Shown: positions 17,909-25,909, counted from the stretch's first letter. The stretch: DNA of 39,776 nucleotides from Candidatus Aminicenantota bacterium (GCA_016933515.1 JAFGAV010000097.1:1-39776); one strand, 5' to 3'. Made by a program: numbers and translations. The notes: a model not told the origin generated them from the letters alone.

Positions 17909-18471
17909 GGCGACCTCCTTTCCCCGGAGATCCGGGATTCGACCCTCCGGCGCAGCATTTTCCGCGCCCGAAACAGCCGGGAATCCACGGTCCCGGCCGA
18001 AAGGCGGAGCGTCCGGGACAGGTCCTCGTAGGACAGGCCCTGAACGTCCCGGAGCGTCAGGATCATCCGGAACTTTTCCGGAAGTCCGGCCAGGCAATCC
18101 CGGACGAGTTCCGCCCGACGCTCCTTTTCGCCGGCTTCCCTATCGGCGGGCGGGGCGGTCCGGGACGCGGCCCGGACGCTGTCTTCCTGGAGCGGAATCT
18201 CCCGGGAAGATGCCCGTTTCCTCAGATGGTCCTTGACGTGATTGACCGCGATGCGGTAGAGCCACGTCCCGAAGCCGGAGCGGAAACGGAACTTCGACAG
18301 GCCGAGCCACGCCTTGAGGAATATATCCTGGGCCAGGTCGTCGGCCTGGGCGTCGTTGCGCGTGAAACCGTATGCCAAGCTGTGCACCTTAGCCTGATAA
18401 TTCCGGACGAGCGCGGTAAAAGCCTCCCGGTCCCCGTCCTGGGACCGCCGGACAAGCTCGTGTTCTTCCAT
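17905..18471 (-). CDS. ECF RNA polymerase sigma factor (RpoE-like)
   Basis: A 188-residue ECF sigma factor. Region 2 covers about residues 10-85, with DDLAQDIFLKAW and FGTWLYRIAVNHVKDHLR. An acidic/Arg linker follows, then region 4 at about 120-180 (LPEKFRMILTLRDVQGLSYEDLSRTLRLSAGTVDSRL), whose helix-turn-helix reads the -35 element. It heads an eight-gene, same-strand, closely packed operon that ends in a MacAB-TolC-type exporter. ECF operons are often self-activated, but I could not identify an ECF-type promoter upstream with confidence. Confidence 0.93.
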   Translation of the reverse strand: MEEHELVRRSQDGDREAFTALVRNYQAKVHSLAYGFTRNDAQADDLAQDIFLKAWLGLSKFRFRSGFGTWLYRIAVNHVKDHLRKRASSREIPLQEDSVRAASRTAPPADREAGEKERRAELVRDCLAGLPEKFRMILTLRDVQGLSYEDLSRTLRLSAGTVDSRLFRARKMLRRRVESRISGERRSP

Positions 18472-18722
18472 TGAGGTCTTTCATCGCTCGAAGTCCTGCG
18501 TCTATGATTTGGACGCGGACTTCCCGGAAATCTTCCTTAAATCCGCTCTCGGGCGCCTCTGTGAGGCCTCGCTCGCGCCGGAGAGCCTTTCTGCCTCAAA
18601 CACAGGGACGCGGCCGGGCGTTGCGTCCGAGCCGCGGGAGCAGGCGTTGAGCCTCTCCCTTCCAGCCCGGAATGTCGGCTCCCGATCCGCGATAGGACGG
18701 TGGTAATATAGACTGAGTGATA
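18472..18722. other. non-coding upstream region of the sigma operon
   Basis: No gene is supported here. The region should hold the sigma-operon promoter, but no convincing -35/-10 pair was seen on the minus strand. It contains a small perfect hairpin, GCCTC-TGT-GAGGC, at 18555-18567. A 65-codon open frame on the plus strand (18509-18706) has no family resemblance and is probably chance. Confidence 0.4.
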
Positions 18723-18820
18723 GGGGGACACAATACCCATTTGCCTTATTTCCAAATAGCGGCCAATAAGACAAATAGGGGAGAAATAAGGGGACATCAT
18801 ACCTGTTGACCTTATTTCCC
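18723..18820. repeat. REP-like repeat, two direct copies
   Basis: Two related units of about 31 bp run in the same direction. The first starts GGGGACACAATACCCATTT at 18724, the second GGGGACATCATACCTGTTG at 18790. Both end in CCTTATTTCC. CCTTATTT at 18744-18751 also pairs with AAATAAGG at 18784-18791. Further copies occur at 21280-21411. The unit resembles the short intergenic repeats mobilised by REP-associated tyrosine transposases; no transposase gene is present here. Confidence 0.65.
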
Positions 18821-18935
18821 GGGCGACAATCCGACTTGTCCTTAAGAGAACACCCTCGTCCGCAGGGAAAGAATATCAGTCCGCCCTTGTCCAATAATTG
18901 GGAATCGAAAACACATTCCGATCCCGGCTCTTCTT

Positions 18936-19394
18936 TTAGGAGCGCTCTTCTTTTTCGGTCCTCCCTCCTTGGCCGCAGCAACGGCTTGGCGCCGCTCCGG
19001 TATCTTCGGCTTTCGGCCTGCCTGTTTTCATCATCAGCAGGTGAATCGTCACTCCGACGGCGACAACGAACAGCGCGGCCTTGCCCCACCAGGGCGTCAC
19101 GAAAAAAAGCGCTGAAACGCCGATCGTCAGCCACAGAAGGGCGATGGTCAGGGCTTTCCTCCGGCGCGATATCCCCGCGCCCTCCCGATAATTTCTTATG
19201 TACGGCCCGCACAGGCGGTTGTTCAAAAGCCGGTCGAGGAACCGCTTCGAGCTGCGCGCGAAAAACCAGGCGGCGAGAAGCAGGAAAGGGGTGGTCGGCA
19301 GCAGGGGCAGGAACATCCCGATGACGCCGAGGGCTGTGAAGAGCGCGCCGGCGGCGACGAGCAGCGCCCGGTTCACGCTTTTGGCGAGCGGCAT
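18936..19394 (-). CDS. DUF454 (YbaN-like) small inner-membrane protein
   Basis: The 152-residue protein matches the DUF454/YbaN pattern: GALFTALGVIGMFLPLLPTTPFLL, then AAWFFARSSKRF and a basic cytoplasmic loop, then a second hydrophobic region of two TM helices (about residues 85-125). The family's role is unknown. The C-terminal 25 residues are polar, with a CCGQGG stretch not typical of the family. I chose the ATG at 19394 because the hydrophobic core follows it; an ATG at 19472 would add 26 residues with no better ribosome-binding site. It stands alone between repeats. Confidence 0.75.
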   Translation of the reverse strand: MPLAKSVNRALLVAAGALFTALGVIGMFLPLLPTTPFLLLAAWFFARSSKRFLDRLLNNRLCGPYIRNYREGAGISRRRKALTIALLWLTIGVSALFFVTPWWGKAALFVVAVGVTIHLLMMKTGRPKAEDTGAAPSRCCGQGGRTEKEERS

Positions 19395-19686
19395 TACGAC
19401 AACTTCGCGGCAGACTTTGAATGATCCGTTTTTTTCACCGGCTCGATTCGGTTGATTCTCCGATCGGCACATTTTATTCCAGCAGCCTCCGGAGAGGCAA
19501 GGACCTCCAATTCACGCCGGCGCATGGGGAAGAGACCGTCGCCTGGATTTTCGGCGGAGGCGTTTTCCTCCGGCCGCCCTCCAATTTTTTGCGGCCGTTC
19601 CGGAAGAACAGGACTCCGAGGAAACTCTTTTGTCCCCTAAAACGTATTAACGAATGAAGACCGTGAAAGACATAAGGAGAACGGCA
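19395..19686. other. intergenic region, nothing recognised
   Basis: This gap separates the divergent DUF454 gene and the small plus-strand ORF. I saw no convincing promoter, terminator or gene. Open frames on both strands look like chance. Confidence 0.4.
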
Positions 19687-19866
19687 ATGAGCTTCAAGGC
19701 GAAAATGGCGATCTTCTTCGTGGCCCTGCTCATCACCTTCGTCGGGATGGAAATCTTCGTCCGGGCGTTCTCGGCCGACGAGATCCTGAGGATGGCCCGG
19801 CAGGCGGGCGACCGCCATCTGTTCTACACCCAGGCGCCCATTCACCACATCATCGAGGTCATGTGA
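19687..19866 (+). CDS. small single-TM protein of unknown function
   Basis: A 59-codon ORF preceded by a good ribosome-binding site (AAGGAGA, 7 bp before the ATG). Residues 8-26 (AIFFVALLITFVGMEIFVR) form one hydrophobic segment. A short polar tail ending in HHIIEVM follows. I do not recognise a family. It could be a genuine small membrane protein, or the N-terminal anchor of a larger protein whose remainder is lost, since the next 330 bp are non-coding. An upstream ATG at 19654 would add 11 residues but lacks a better binding site. Confidence 0.45.
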   Translation: MSFKAKMAIFFVALLITFVGMEIFVRAFSADEILRMARQAGDRHLFYTQAPIHHIIEVM

Positions 19867-20011
19867 GACGGCCGGCCACGGCGTTGAGATCGCGCTCCGT
19901 GAACGAAATCCAAGCGGCGGGATTGGCGGCCCAACGGGCGAGCCAGGGACTTCCCGAGTTCTCGGCCGAAACGCATCGGCAGCCCGTTCGTCAATCCCGC
20001 CCTTCCCATAT

Positions 20012-20066
20012 CGGGACACAATGCCTCCCTTCGATTTTCGCGGCGCTTAAAAAGCTTTGTGTCCCG
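20012..20066. repeat. inverted repeat related to the GGGACACAA family
   Basis: CGGGACACAA at 20012-20021 is exactly complementary to TTGTGTCCCG at 20057-20066, with 35 nt between. The arms share GGGACACAAT with the repeats at 18723 and 21280. The rest of 19867-20201 holds nothing else that I can support. Confidence 0.55.
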
Positions 20067-20201
20067 CTCCTTTTCCCGCTCATTCCCCTCCGGCTTTCAT
20101 TCCCCCTCCGCCATGCGGCGCTCCCGGCAACCCTCTAACACGTTCCCCAGTCGCTGCGCGCCGGAAACGCATTTCCTTATCGGCTCTTTCGAAATTTTCT
20201 A

Positions 20202-20229
20202 TTGACTTTTGCATTTAGAAGAATACAAT
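20202..20229 (+). promoter_or_regulatory. sigma-70-type promoter of the beta-barrel gene
   Basis: TTGACT (20202-20207) and TACAAT (20224-20229) are separated by 16 bp in a locally AT-rich stretch. Initiation near 20236 gives a leader of about 20 nt carrying the GGAGGG ribosome-binding site. Confidence 0.75.
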
Positions 20230-20256
20230 AAGCCCATCAAACTTATGGAGGGATCC

Positions 20257-21093
20257 ATGAAGCGTATTGTGTCTCTTTTCGTGTGTCTCGGAATCCTCGC
20301 CCTGTTCCTGCCGTCGACATCTCAAGCCCAGATGAAGTTCGGGTTCAAGGCTTACGGCGGCCTGAACATGCTCAACGGCGGCGACCTCAACGCTGGGGCG
20401 GAAGGCTGGTTTGATTTTTGGGATTTCATTACCACCGCTTATGGCTATTCGACCGACGGTGAATTCGCAGCGGCCAAGCTCGGCATGAACTTCGGCGGCG
20501 AATTCCTCCTCATGTTCAACCCCAACATGGGCGTGGGTCTGGGAGTGGGAATGCTTTCCGCTTCCAAGAGCTCCCTGATGACGGCGACTGCAGGTTCCTA
20601 TGTCCTCGATTTCGATCACACCGTCAAAGCGAGCGCCATTCCGATTCGCTTGAGCTTCTACTATTTCATGCCCGCCGGCGCCAATATGAATGTCTTCTTT
20701 AATGCCGGCGCCGGCTATTACCTGGCCAAAGCCAATTACACCTATGTCCTGACCAACAGCAGCACGGAGACTACGGAATACGATATGTCGGGCGGCGGCC
20801 TGGGATTCCACGGCGGATTGGGATTGGAGTATGCCCTCTCGCCGATGTTCGGCATCGTAGCCGAACTTCAGGGCCGTTTCGCCTCATTCGCCGGTTTCGA
20901 GGGCGAACAGAGGAACGGCACGACCTATTCCGGCACTCTCTATTACTTTGAGGGCGACTTGGGAACCTCGACATTTCCCCTCATCACCATAGACGACACG
21001 ATGCCCTCCGGATCCGGAGTTTCCAACGCCCGCGAGGCCAAGGTCGACTTTTCGGGCTTTTCGTTCGTCGTGGGCTTCTTCGTCCGCTTCTAA
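20257..21093 (+). CDS. outer-membrane beta-barrel protein
   Basis: A 278-residue secreted protein. The signal peptide (residues 1-24) ends SQA before QMKFGFKAYGG. The mature part is rich in Gly, aromatic residues and alternating-hydrophobicity strands, such as MKFGFKAYGGLNML and VNVFF-like turns, and the protein ends in FVVGFFVRF. The terminal Phe is the usual BAM-recognition end. The pattern fits an 8- to 10-stranded OmpA/OmpX-like barrel. GGAGGG lies 5 bp before the ATG. The gene is a single unit with its own promoter and a strong terminator. Function is unknown. Confidence 0.8.
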   Translation: MKRIVSLFVCLGILALFLPSTSQAQMKFGFKAYGGLNMLNGGDLNAGAEGWFDFWDFITTAYGYSTDGEFAAAKLGMNFGGEFLLMFNPNMGVGLGVGMLSASKSSLMTATAGSYVLDFDHTVKASAIPIRLSFYYFMPAGANMNVFFNAGAGYYLAKANYTYVLTNSSTETTEYDMSGGGLGFHGGLGLEYALSPMFGIVAELQGRFASFAGFEGEQRNGTTYSGTLYYFEGDLGTSTFPLITIDDTMPSGSGVSNAREAKVDFSGFSFVVGFFVRF

Positions 21094-21112
21094 GATTTAA
21101 GAAGCAAGCGGG

Positions 21113-21163
21113 AGGCGCTCCGCCTTTTCATCCGTGAAGGGGCGGAGCGCCTTTCTATATTTT
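21113..21163 (+). terminator. rho-independent terminator of the beta-barrel gene
   Basis: A perfect 12-bp stem, AGGCGCTCCGCC (21113-21124) with GGCGGAGCGCCT (21141-21152), has a 16-nt loop and is followed by the T-rich TTCTATATTTT. It begins 20 bp after the stop codon. Confidence 0.88.
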
Positions 21164-21239
21164 ATTCCCTCTTCAGGCTGCAAGCCGCCGGCCTATTCCT
21201 TCCCCCCGCATCACCGCGTTAGAGGCCGCGCCAGGCAAA

Positions 21240-21263
21240 AGCCGGTTTTCGGCTCTTTTTTTT
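21240..21263 (+). terminator. second plus-strand terminator
   Basis: AGCCG-GTTTT-CGGCT is followed by C and eight T residues (21256-21263), a compact intrinsic terminator on the plus strand. It lies about 75 bp beyond the first. It could be a tandem backup, or the end of a separate short transcript. Confidence 0.7.
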
Positions 21264-21279
21264 AGGCCATTGGTCATGA

Positions 21280-21411
21280 GGGGGACACAATACTTATTCA
21301 TCTCATTGCCCCGGTTGAATGAAACACCTTTCTTCCACCTTGTATGGCTCAGCCGGCCCAAGCCACAGGGAATGGAAGAGCGCCGATGAAGATCAATAGG
21401 TATTGTCCCCC
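21280..21411. repeat. REP-like inverted pair
   Basis: GGGGGACACAATACTTATT at 21280 faces AATAGGTATTGTCCCCC, which ends at 21411. The right arm lacks two bases of ACACA. The arms enclose about 100 bp with no gene. This is the same unit as at 18723-18820, here in opposite orientation as in BIME-type elements. The right arm ends 7 bp before the ppdK stop codon, so it lies in the ppdK 3' untranslated region. Confidence 0.65.
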
Positions 21412-21417
21412 TGTTCA

Positions 21418-24171
21418 TCAATCGCCCTTGGGACCGGAGAGCCCCCTCTTCTCCTCGATAGCCACCTGGGCGGCGGCCAGGCGGGCGATGGGCACGCGGA
21501 AAGGGGAGCAGCTCACGTAGTTCAGCCCCGCCTTATGGCACAGCTCGACCGATTCCGGGTCGCCGCCGTGCTCGCCGCAGATCCCGATTTTCAGGTCCGG
21601 CCGCGTCCGGCGGCCGCCCTCGACGGCGATGCGCACGAGCTTGTCGATGCCGCAGATGTCCATGGTCTGGAAGGGATCATCGGCCAGGATCTTCTTTTCG
21701 AGATAGACCTTCATGAAGGCGCCGATGTCGTCGCGTGAGAACCCGAAGGTCATCTGAGTCAGGTCGTTCGTGCCGAAGCTGAAGAATTCCGCCTCGCGCG
21801 CCATCGCGTCGGCGGTCAGCGCCGCGCGCGGCACCTCGATCATCGTGCCGTAGAGGTAGGCGATCCGCTTCAATCCGTATTTGGCCCGCACCTCGGCCTC
21901 CACCCGCCGGCAGATCGCCTTCTGGTGGGCAAGCTCGTTGACGTGGCTCGTGACCGGGATCATGATCTCCGGCAGGCACTTTTTCCCGCCGGCGCAGAGC
22001 TCGGCCGAGGCCTCCAGGATGGCCCGGAACTGCATTTCCGACACCTCGGGATAGCTGATCCCCAGGCGCACCCCGCGGTGGCCCATCATCGGGTTCGATT
22101 CGTGAAGCTCTTCGCCGCGCTTCCGCACCTCCTCGACCGGGACGCCGAGTTCGCGCGCGAGCTCGGCCCGCTTCTCGTCGCTTTTGGGAACGAATTCGTG
22201 GAGGGGCGGGTCGAGGAGCCGGATCGTGACCGGCCAGCCCCCCATGGCCTCGAGCGTGCCTTTGACGGCCGACTTGACGAAGGGGAAGAGCTCGTCCAGC
22301 GCCTTCCGCCTCTCGGCTTCGTTCTTGGCCAGGATCATCCTGCGCAACAGGAAGAGCGGCCGGTCGCTGCCTTTCCCATAGAACATGTGCTCGGTGCGGA
22401 AGAGCCCGATGCCCTCGGCGCCGAACGAGCGCGCCAGCCGGGCGTCCTCGGGCGTGTCGGCGTTGGCGCGGACGCCGAGCCTCCGGTATGTGTCCACGAT
22501 CTTCATGAACTTTTTGAAAAGCGGGTTCTCGGTCGCGTCGCGCATCTCGAGCGCGCCCTCGTAGACGTACCCGCGCGTGCCGTTGAGCGTCAGGACGTCG
22601 CCTTCCTTGTACGTCTTGCCCCGCACGGTCATCCGGCCCGCCGCCGCCTCGACCTCGATGTCGCCCGCGCCGACGATGCAGCACTTGCCCCAGCCGCGGG
22701 CCACGAGCGCCGCGTGGCTCGTCATCCCGCCCCGGGCGGTGAGAATGCCGGCCGCGGCGCGCATGCCCTCGACGTCCTCGGGATTCGTCTCCTCGCGCAC
22801 GAGAAGGACCGTCTTTCCTTCCCGAACGCGCTCGACGGCCGCGGCCGCGGTGAAGACGATCTCGCCCGCGGCCCCGCCCGGCCCGGCCGGAAGGCCCCTG
22901 GCGATCAAGCGGTCCGCCTCCTGGGCCTTTTTCTCATCCTCCGGGTCCACGACGGGGTGGAGGAGCTCATCGAGCTGCGCCGGTTTGAGGCGCAGCACGG
23001 CCGCCCTCTCCGTGATGAGCTTCTCGGCCAGCATGTCCATGGCCATTTGCAGTGCGGCTGTGCCTGTGCGTTTTCCGATGCGGCACTGGAGCATCCACAG
23101 CCGCCCCTCCTCGATCGTGAACTCGATGTCCTGCATATCGCGGTAATGCCGCTCGAGCCGCCGGCGGTAGCCGTCGAGCTCGCGGTAAATCTTGGGCATG
23201 GCTTTCTCGAGCGAGGGAAGGTCCCTGTTCTGCTCGCTCCTCGTGGCCTCGTTGAGAGGATTCGGCGTGCGCAAGCCCGCCACGACGTCCTCGCCCTGGG
23301 CGTTGACCAGCCACTCGCCGTAGAATTTATTATCGCCCGTGGCCGGGTTGCGGCTGAAAGCGACGCCCGTGGCCGACGTCTCGCCCATGTTGCCGAAGAC
23401 CATGGCCTGAACATTCGTCGCCGTGCCCCACTCGTCGGGAATGTCCTCGATGCGCCGGTAGGAGACGGCGCGGCGGCCGTTCCAGCTCTTGAACACGGCG
23501 GTGATGCCGCCCCAGAGCTGCTTGCGCGGGTCGTCGGGAAATTCCTTGCCCAGCACCTCCCTGACCTTGGCCTTGTAGATCGCGACCAGGCGTTCGAGGT
23601 CGTCGGCCTTGAGGTCGGTGTCGTTCTCGGCGCCCCGCTCGCGCTTCATCCGCTCCATCTCCCGCTCGAGCTGCTGTCGGACGCCCCGGCCCTCTTTGTG
23701 CTCGATGCCCTCGGCCTTCTCCATGACCACGTCGGCGTACATCTGGATCAGGCGCCGGTAGGCGTCGTAGACGAAGCGGGGGTTGCCGGTCTTTCGGATC
23801 AGGCCCCGGCATGTCCGGGAGTTCAGCCCGATATTGAGCACGGTCTCCATCATGCCCGGCATCGAGGCCCGGGCGCCCGAGCGCACCGAAAGGAGAAGCG
23901 GGTTTTCCGGGTCGCCGAGCCGCAGCCCCATGATCCGCTCGACCTTGCGCAGGGCGGTCTCGACCTGCCGCTCCACCCCCTCGGGGAAGCGGCTGCGCCT
24001 CGCCATGAAATGGGTGCAGACCTCGGTGGTGATCGTGAAGCCGGGGGGAACGGGGATGCCGAGCGAGGCCATCTCGGCCAGATTGGCGCCCTTGCCGCCC
24101 AGGAGGTTCTTCATGTCCTTGTCGCCGTCGGCCCGGCCGTCCCCGAAAAAGTATACAAATTTCTTGGCCAT
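21418..24171 (-). CDS. ppdK: pyruvate,phosphate dikinase
   Basis: PPDK interconverts pyruvate, ATP and phosphate with phosphoenolpyruvate, AMP and pyrophosphate. It links glycolysis and gluconeogenesis, often in anaerobes. The protein is 917 residues, slightly longer than the usual 870-890. The N-terminal nucleotide-binding region has GGKGANLAEMASLGIPVPPGF and SVRSGARASMPGMM. The swivelling domain carries GGMTSHAALVARGWGK with the phospho-histidine near residue 486. The C-terminal PEP/pyruvate barrel ends with CGEHGGDPESV. The ATG at 24171 has a strong GAGAGGAG site and precedes the family start. That site lies in a predicted hairpin (24175-24216). Confidence 0.95.
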   Translation of the reverse strand: MAKKFVYFFGDGRADGDKDMKNLLGGKGANLAEMASLGIPVPPGFTITTEVCTHFMARRSRFPEGVERQVETALRKVERIMGLRLGDPENPLLLSVRSGARASMPGMMETVLNIGLNSRTCRGLIRKTGNPRFVYDAYRRLIQMYADVVMEKAEGIEHKEGRGVRQQLEREMERMKRERGAENDTDLKADDLERLVAIYKAKVREVLGKEFPDDPRKQLWGGITAVFKSWNGRRAVSYRRIEDIPDEWGTATNVQAMVFGNMGETSATGVAFSRNPATGDNKFYGEWLVNAQGEDVVAGLRTPNPLNEATRSEQNRDLPSLEKAMPKIYRELDGYRRRLERHYRDMQDIEFTIEEGRLWMLQCRIGKRTGTAALQMAMDMLAEKLITERAAVLRLKPAQLDELLHPVVDPEDEKKAQEADRLIARGLPAGPGGAAGEIVFTAAAAVERVREGKTVLLVREETNPEDVEGMRAAAGILTARGGMTSHAALVARGWGKCCIVGAGDIEVEAAAGRMTVRGKTYKEGDVLTLNGTRGYVYEGALEMRDATENPLFKKFMKIVDTYRRLGVRANADTPEDARLARSFGAEGIGLFRTEHMFYGKGSDRPLFLLRRMILAKNEAERRKALDELFPFVKSAVKGTLEAMGGWPVTIRLLDPPLHEFVPKSDEKRAELARELGVPVEEVRKRGEELHESNPMMGHRGVRLGISYPEVSEMQFRAILEASAELCAGGKKCLPEIMIPVTSHVNELAHQKAICRRVEAEVRAKYGLKRIAYLYGTMIEVPRAALTADAMAREAEFFSFGTNDLTQMTFGFSRDDIGAFMKVYLEKKILADDPFQTMDICGIDKLVRIAVEGGRRTRPDLKIGICGEHGGDPESVELCHKAGLNYVSCSPFRVPIARLAAAQVAIEEKRGLSGPKGD

Positions 24172-24174
24172 CGT

Positions 24175-24216
24175 CTGACTCCTCTCTGTGGAACCCCGGG
24201 GCAATCCCGGAGTCAG
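24175..24216 (-). promoter_or_regulatory. hairpin that pairs the ppdK ribosome-binding site
   Basis: In the ppdK leader CTGACTCC (24216-24209 on the minus strand) is complementary to GGAGTCAG (24182-24175), which contains the Shine-Dalgarno GGAG. The loop is 26 nt and can form a further CCGGG/CCCGG stem that competes with the outer one. This could restrict translation initiation. Confidence 0.5.
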
Positions 24217-24234
24217 GCTAAGAATTCAAAACGG

Positions 24235-24264
24235 AGTATACCGCCAACCGCGGCCGGAATTCAA
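24235..24264 (-). promoter_or_regulatory. sigma-70-type promoter of ppdK
   Basis: Minus-strand TTGAAT (24264-24259) and TATACT (24240-24235) are separated by 18 bp. Initiation near 24228 gives a leader of about 57 nt containing the hairpin at 24175-24216. Confidence 0.65.
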
Positions 24265-24345
24265 GCGCCGGCATTTGGAGGGCGGCTTGGGTCTACAGGC
24301 CGGCACGACGCCGCTTTAGGCTGCGGCGCCACACCGGACAGCCGC

Positions 24346-25812
24346 TCAGCGGTCATAGGCTCCCCCGCGGAGGCGATGGGCCAGCGGAAGGAGGCGCCTC
24401 TCGAAGCAGGGGACATGGACGTTGCGGCGGGCGAGAAGGCGGAACTTGAGCAGGGAATACGCCCGCAGGCCGCGCTGGGCGATGCCCATGATGTTCCAGG
24501 CCGTGTCCTCCACAATTCTTCTCTTTCGCCCCGTGAGCCAGGGGATCCGAAGCGCATGCCAGTCCATGTCCGCCCAATCCTCGAGGCGCGACGGCGGCTC
24601 GAATCCCCGGCGCAGGCTTTCCTCGAAGAGCCCTGTCCCGGGGTAGGGTGTGTAGAGCGAGGGACCGTTGATGTGGCCGAAAAAGGGATTGTTCCGCATG
24701 AGACGATCCATCAGGCTGACCGTCAGCCGGAGGTCGTCGTCCGTCTCTCCGGGGAAGCCCATCATGAAATGGTAGTTCTGGACGATTCCCGCCCGGGACA
24801 GCCTGTCTTTGACCCGCAGGACCTGCTCCCGGGTGATCCCCTTGCCGATGCGCTTCAAAATCCTGTCCGAGCCGCTCTCGACGCCCAGGGTCAGGGCCCG
24901 GCAGCCGCTCTCCTTGAGAAGCTCAAGGAAGTCCTCGCCACAGCCGTCGAGATAGTCGACCCGGCAGTCGGCGTGCCACCGGATGCGGAGTTTTTCCCGG
25001 ATGAGGCCTTCGCAGATCGCCTTCACCCTCTCCCGGTCGACGAAAAAATCATCCTCCCTCCAGGTCAGGCCGTCGATTCGGAATTCGTCGATGAGGCGGC
25101 GAACGCGCCCGAGGATGCGCCCGACGCTCATCGTCCTCCAGCGCCGCCGCGAAAAAACGGGGCTGTAGCAGAAGGCGCAGTTGTGAGGGCAGCCTCGGCT
25201 CGTGCACAGCTCGAACGACCGCCGGGCGCCGAATCTCGTCCCGACGTACCGCTCGACGTCGATGAGGTCGAAGGGCGTTTCGGGGAGCGAGTCGAGGTCG
25301 AGGAACGGCCGGTCCCCGTTGACCTCCGGCCGGCCGTTTCGCTTGAAGCCCAGGCCGGCGATCCCGGCCCCGTCCCGTCCGCCGGCCAGGGCCCGGGCGA
25401 GCTCGACGGCCGTCTCTTCGCCCTCGCCCGTAACGACGAAATCGACGCTGCGGTCGGCGAGAGTCTGTTCGGGGAGAACGCTGGGGTGGATGCCTCCCCA
25501 GACGACGGGCGCCCGGGAACGGGCCTTGACGAACCTGGAGACGCGCAGGCCGTATTGGATCTGCCGTCCGGTCATGACCGAGACGCCGAAAAAAACGGGC
25601 TTCCCGGCGAGCGCCTCCTTGAGCGGACCCGCCCAGTCCGGGAGCGCGAGCTCGTCGACGATCCTGACGGCCAGCCCTGCGGTCCTGAGAGAGGAGGCGA
25701 TGCTGAGCACGCCCCAGGGCAGGGGAAAGGCGGTCACGCTGTAATCGGAAAATCTCGGGCGGAAGAGAACGACATCGGCTGCGGCGTCGCTTTTCCCTCG
25801 GTGGGCGTCCAC
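24346..25812 (-). CDS. B12-binding-domain radical SAM protein
   Basis: A 488-residue enzyme. An N-terminal cobalamin-binding-type Rossmann domain (about 12-145, with VVWGGIHPSVLPEQ and VTGEGE) precedes a radical SAM barrel whose [4Fe-4S] motif is C208-x3-C212-x2-C215. LGVESGSDRILKRIGKG and MGFPGETDDDL follow, and a helical C-terminus covers about 400-488. Members act as methyltransferases, ring-forming or other radical enzymes; the substrate cannot be assigned. The GTG start at 25812 is supported by a promoter whose -10 ends 6 bp upstream. It is divergent from the glycan genes, so it may modify a lipid or glycan intermediate (inference). Confidence 0.85.
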   Translation of the reverse strand: MDAHRGKSDAAADVVLFRPRFSDYSVTAFPLPWGVLSIASSLRTAGLAVRIVDELALPDWAGPLKEALAGKPVFFGVSVMTGRQIQYGLRVSRFVKARSRAPVVWGGIHPSVLPEQTLADRSVDFVVTGEGEETAVELARALAGGRDGAGIAGLGFKRNGRPEVNGDRPFLDLDSLPETPFDLIDVERYVGTRFGARRSFELCTSRGCPHNCAFCYSPVFSRRRWRTMSVGRILGRVRRLIDEFRIDGLTWREDDFFVDRERVKAICEGLIREKLRIRWHADCRVDYLDGCGEDFLELLKESGCRALTLGVESGSDRILKRIGKGITREQVLRVKDRLSRAGIVQNYHFMMGFPGETDDDLRLTVSLMDRLMRNNPFFGHINGPSLYTPYPGTGLFEESLRRGFEPPSRLEDWADMDWHALRIPWLTGRKRRIVEDTAWNIMGIAQRGLRAYSLLKFRLLARRNVHVPCFERRLLPLAHRLRGGAYDR

Positions 25813-25818
25813 GCGACC

Positions 25819-25847
25819 ATTCTAGATTCGCCGCGCTTCCTTGGCAA
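25819..25847 (-). promoter_or_regulatory. sigma-70-type promoter of the B12/radical SAM gene, predicted leaderless
   Basis: Minus-strand TTGCCA (25847-25842) and TAGAAT (25824-25819) are separated by 17 bp. Only 6 bp lie between the -10 box and the GTG start codon at 25812, with no room for a ribosome-binding site. Confidence 0.65.
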
Positions 25848-25879
25848 GGCGCCTCGGGCCGCGGCGGGCGCCCCCCGTC

Positions 25880-25909
25880 TTGACAGCCATCCGGCGCCGA
25901 ACATATCCT
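25880..25909 (+). promoter_or_regulatory. sigma-70-type promoter of the glycan operon
   Basis: A consensus TTGACA (25880-25885) is followed 18 bp later by TATCCT (25904-25909). Initiation near 25916 would place the CTTGAA-A-TTCAAG palindrome at about +9 to +21. Confidence 0.65.

Noticed and set aside
18472..18560. ECF-type promoter for the sigma operon
   Set aside because: GGGAAGT with a downstream TCATAG was considered, but neither the motif nor the spacing is convincing.
18509..18706. 65-codon plus-strand open frame
   Set aside because: No ribosome-binding site or family resemblance; it leads into the repeat units.
18502..19212. Long minus-strand open frame across the repeats and DUF454 gene
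   Set aside because: It runs through the REP-like repeats and overlaps a recognisable gene in another frame; no family features.
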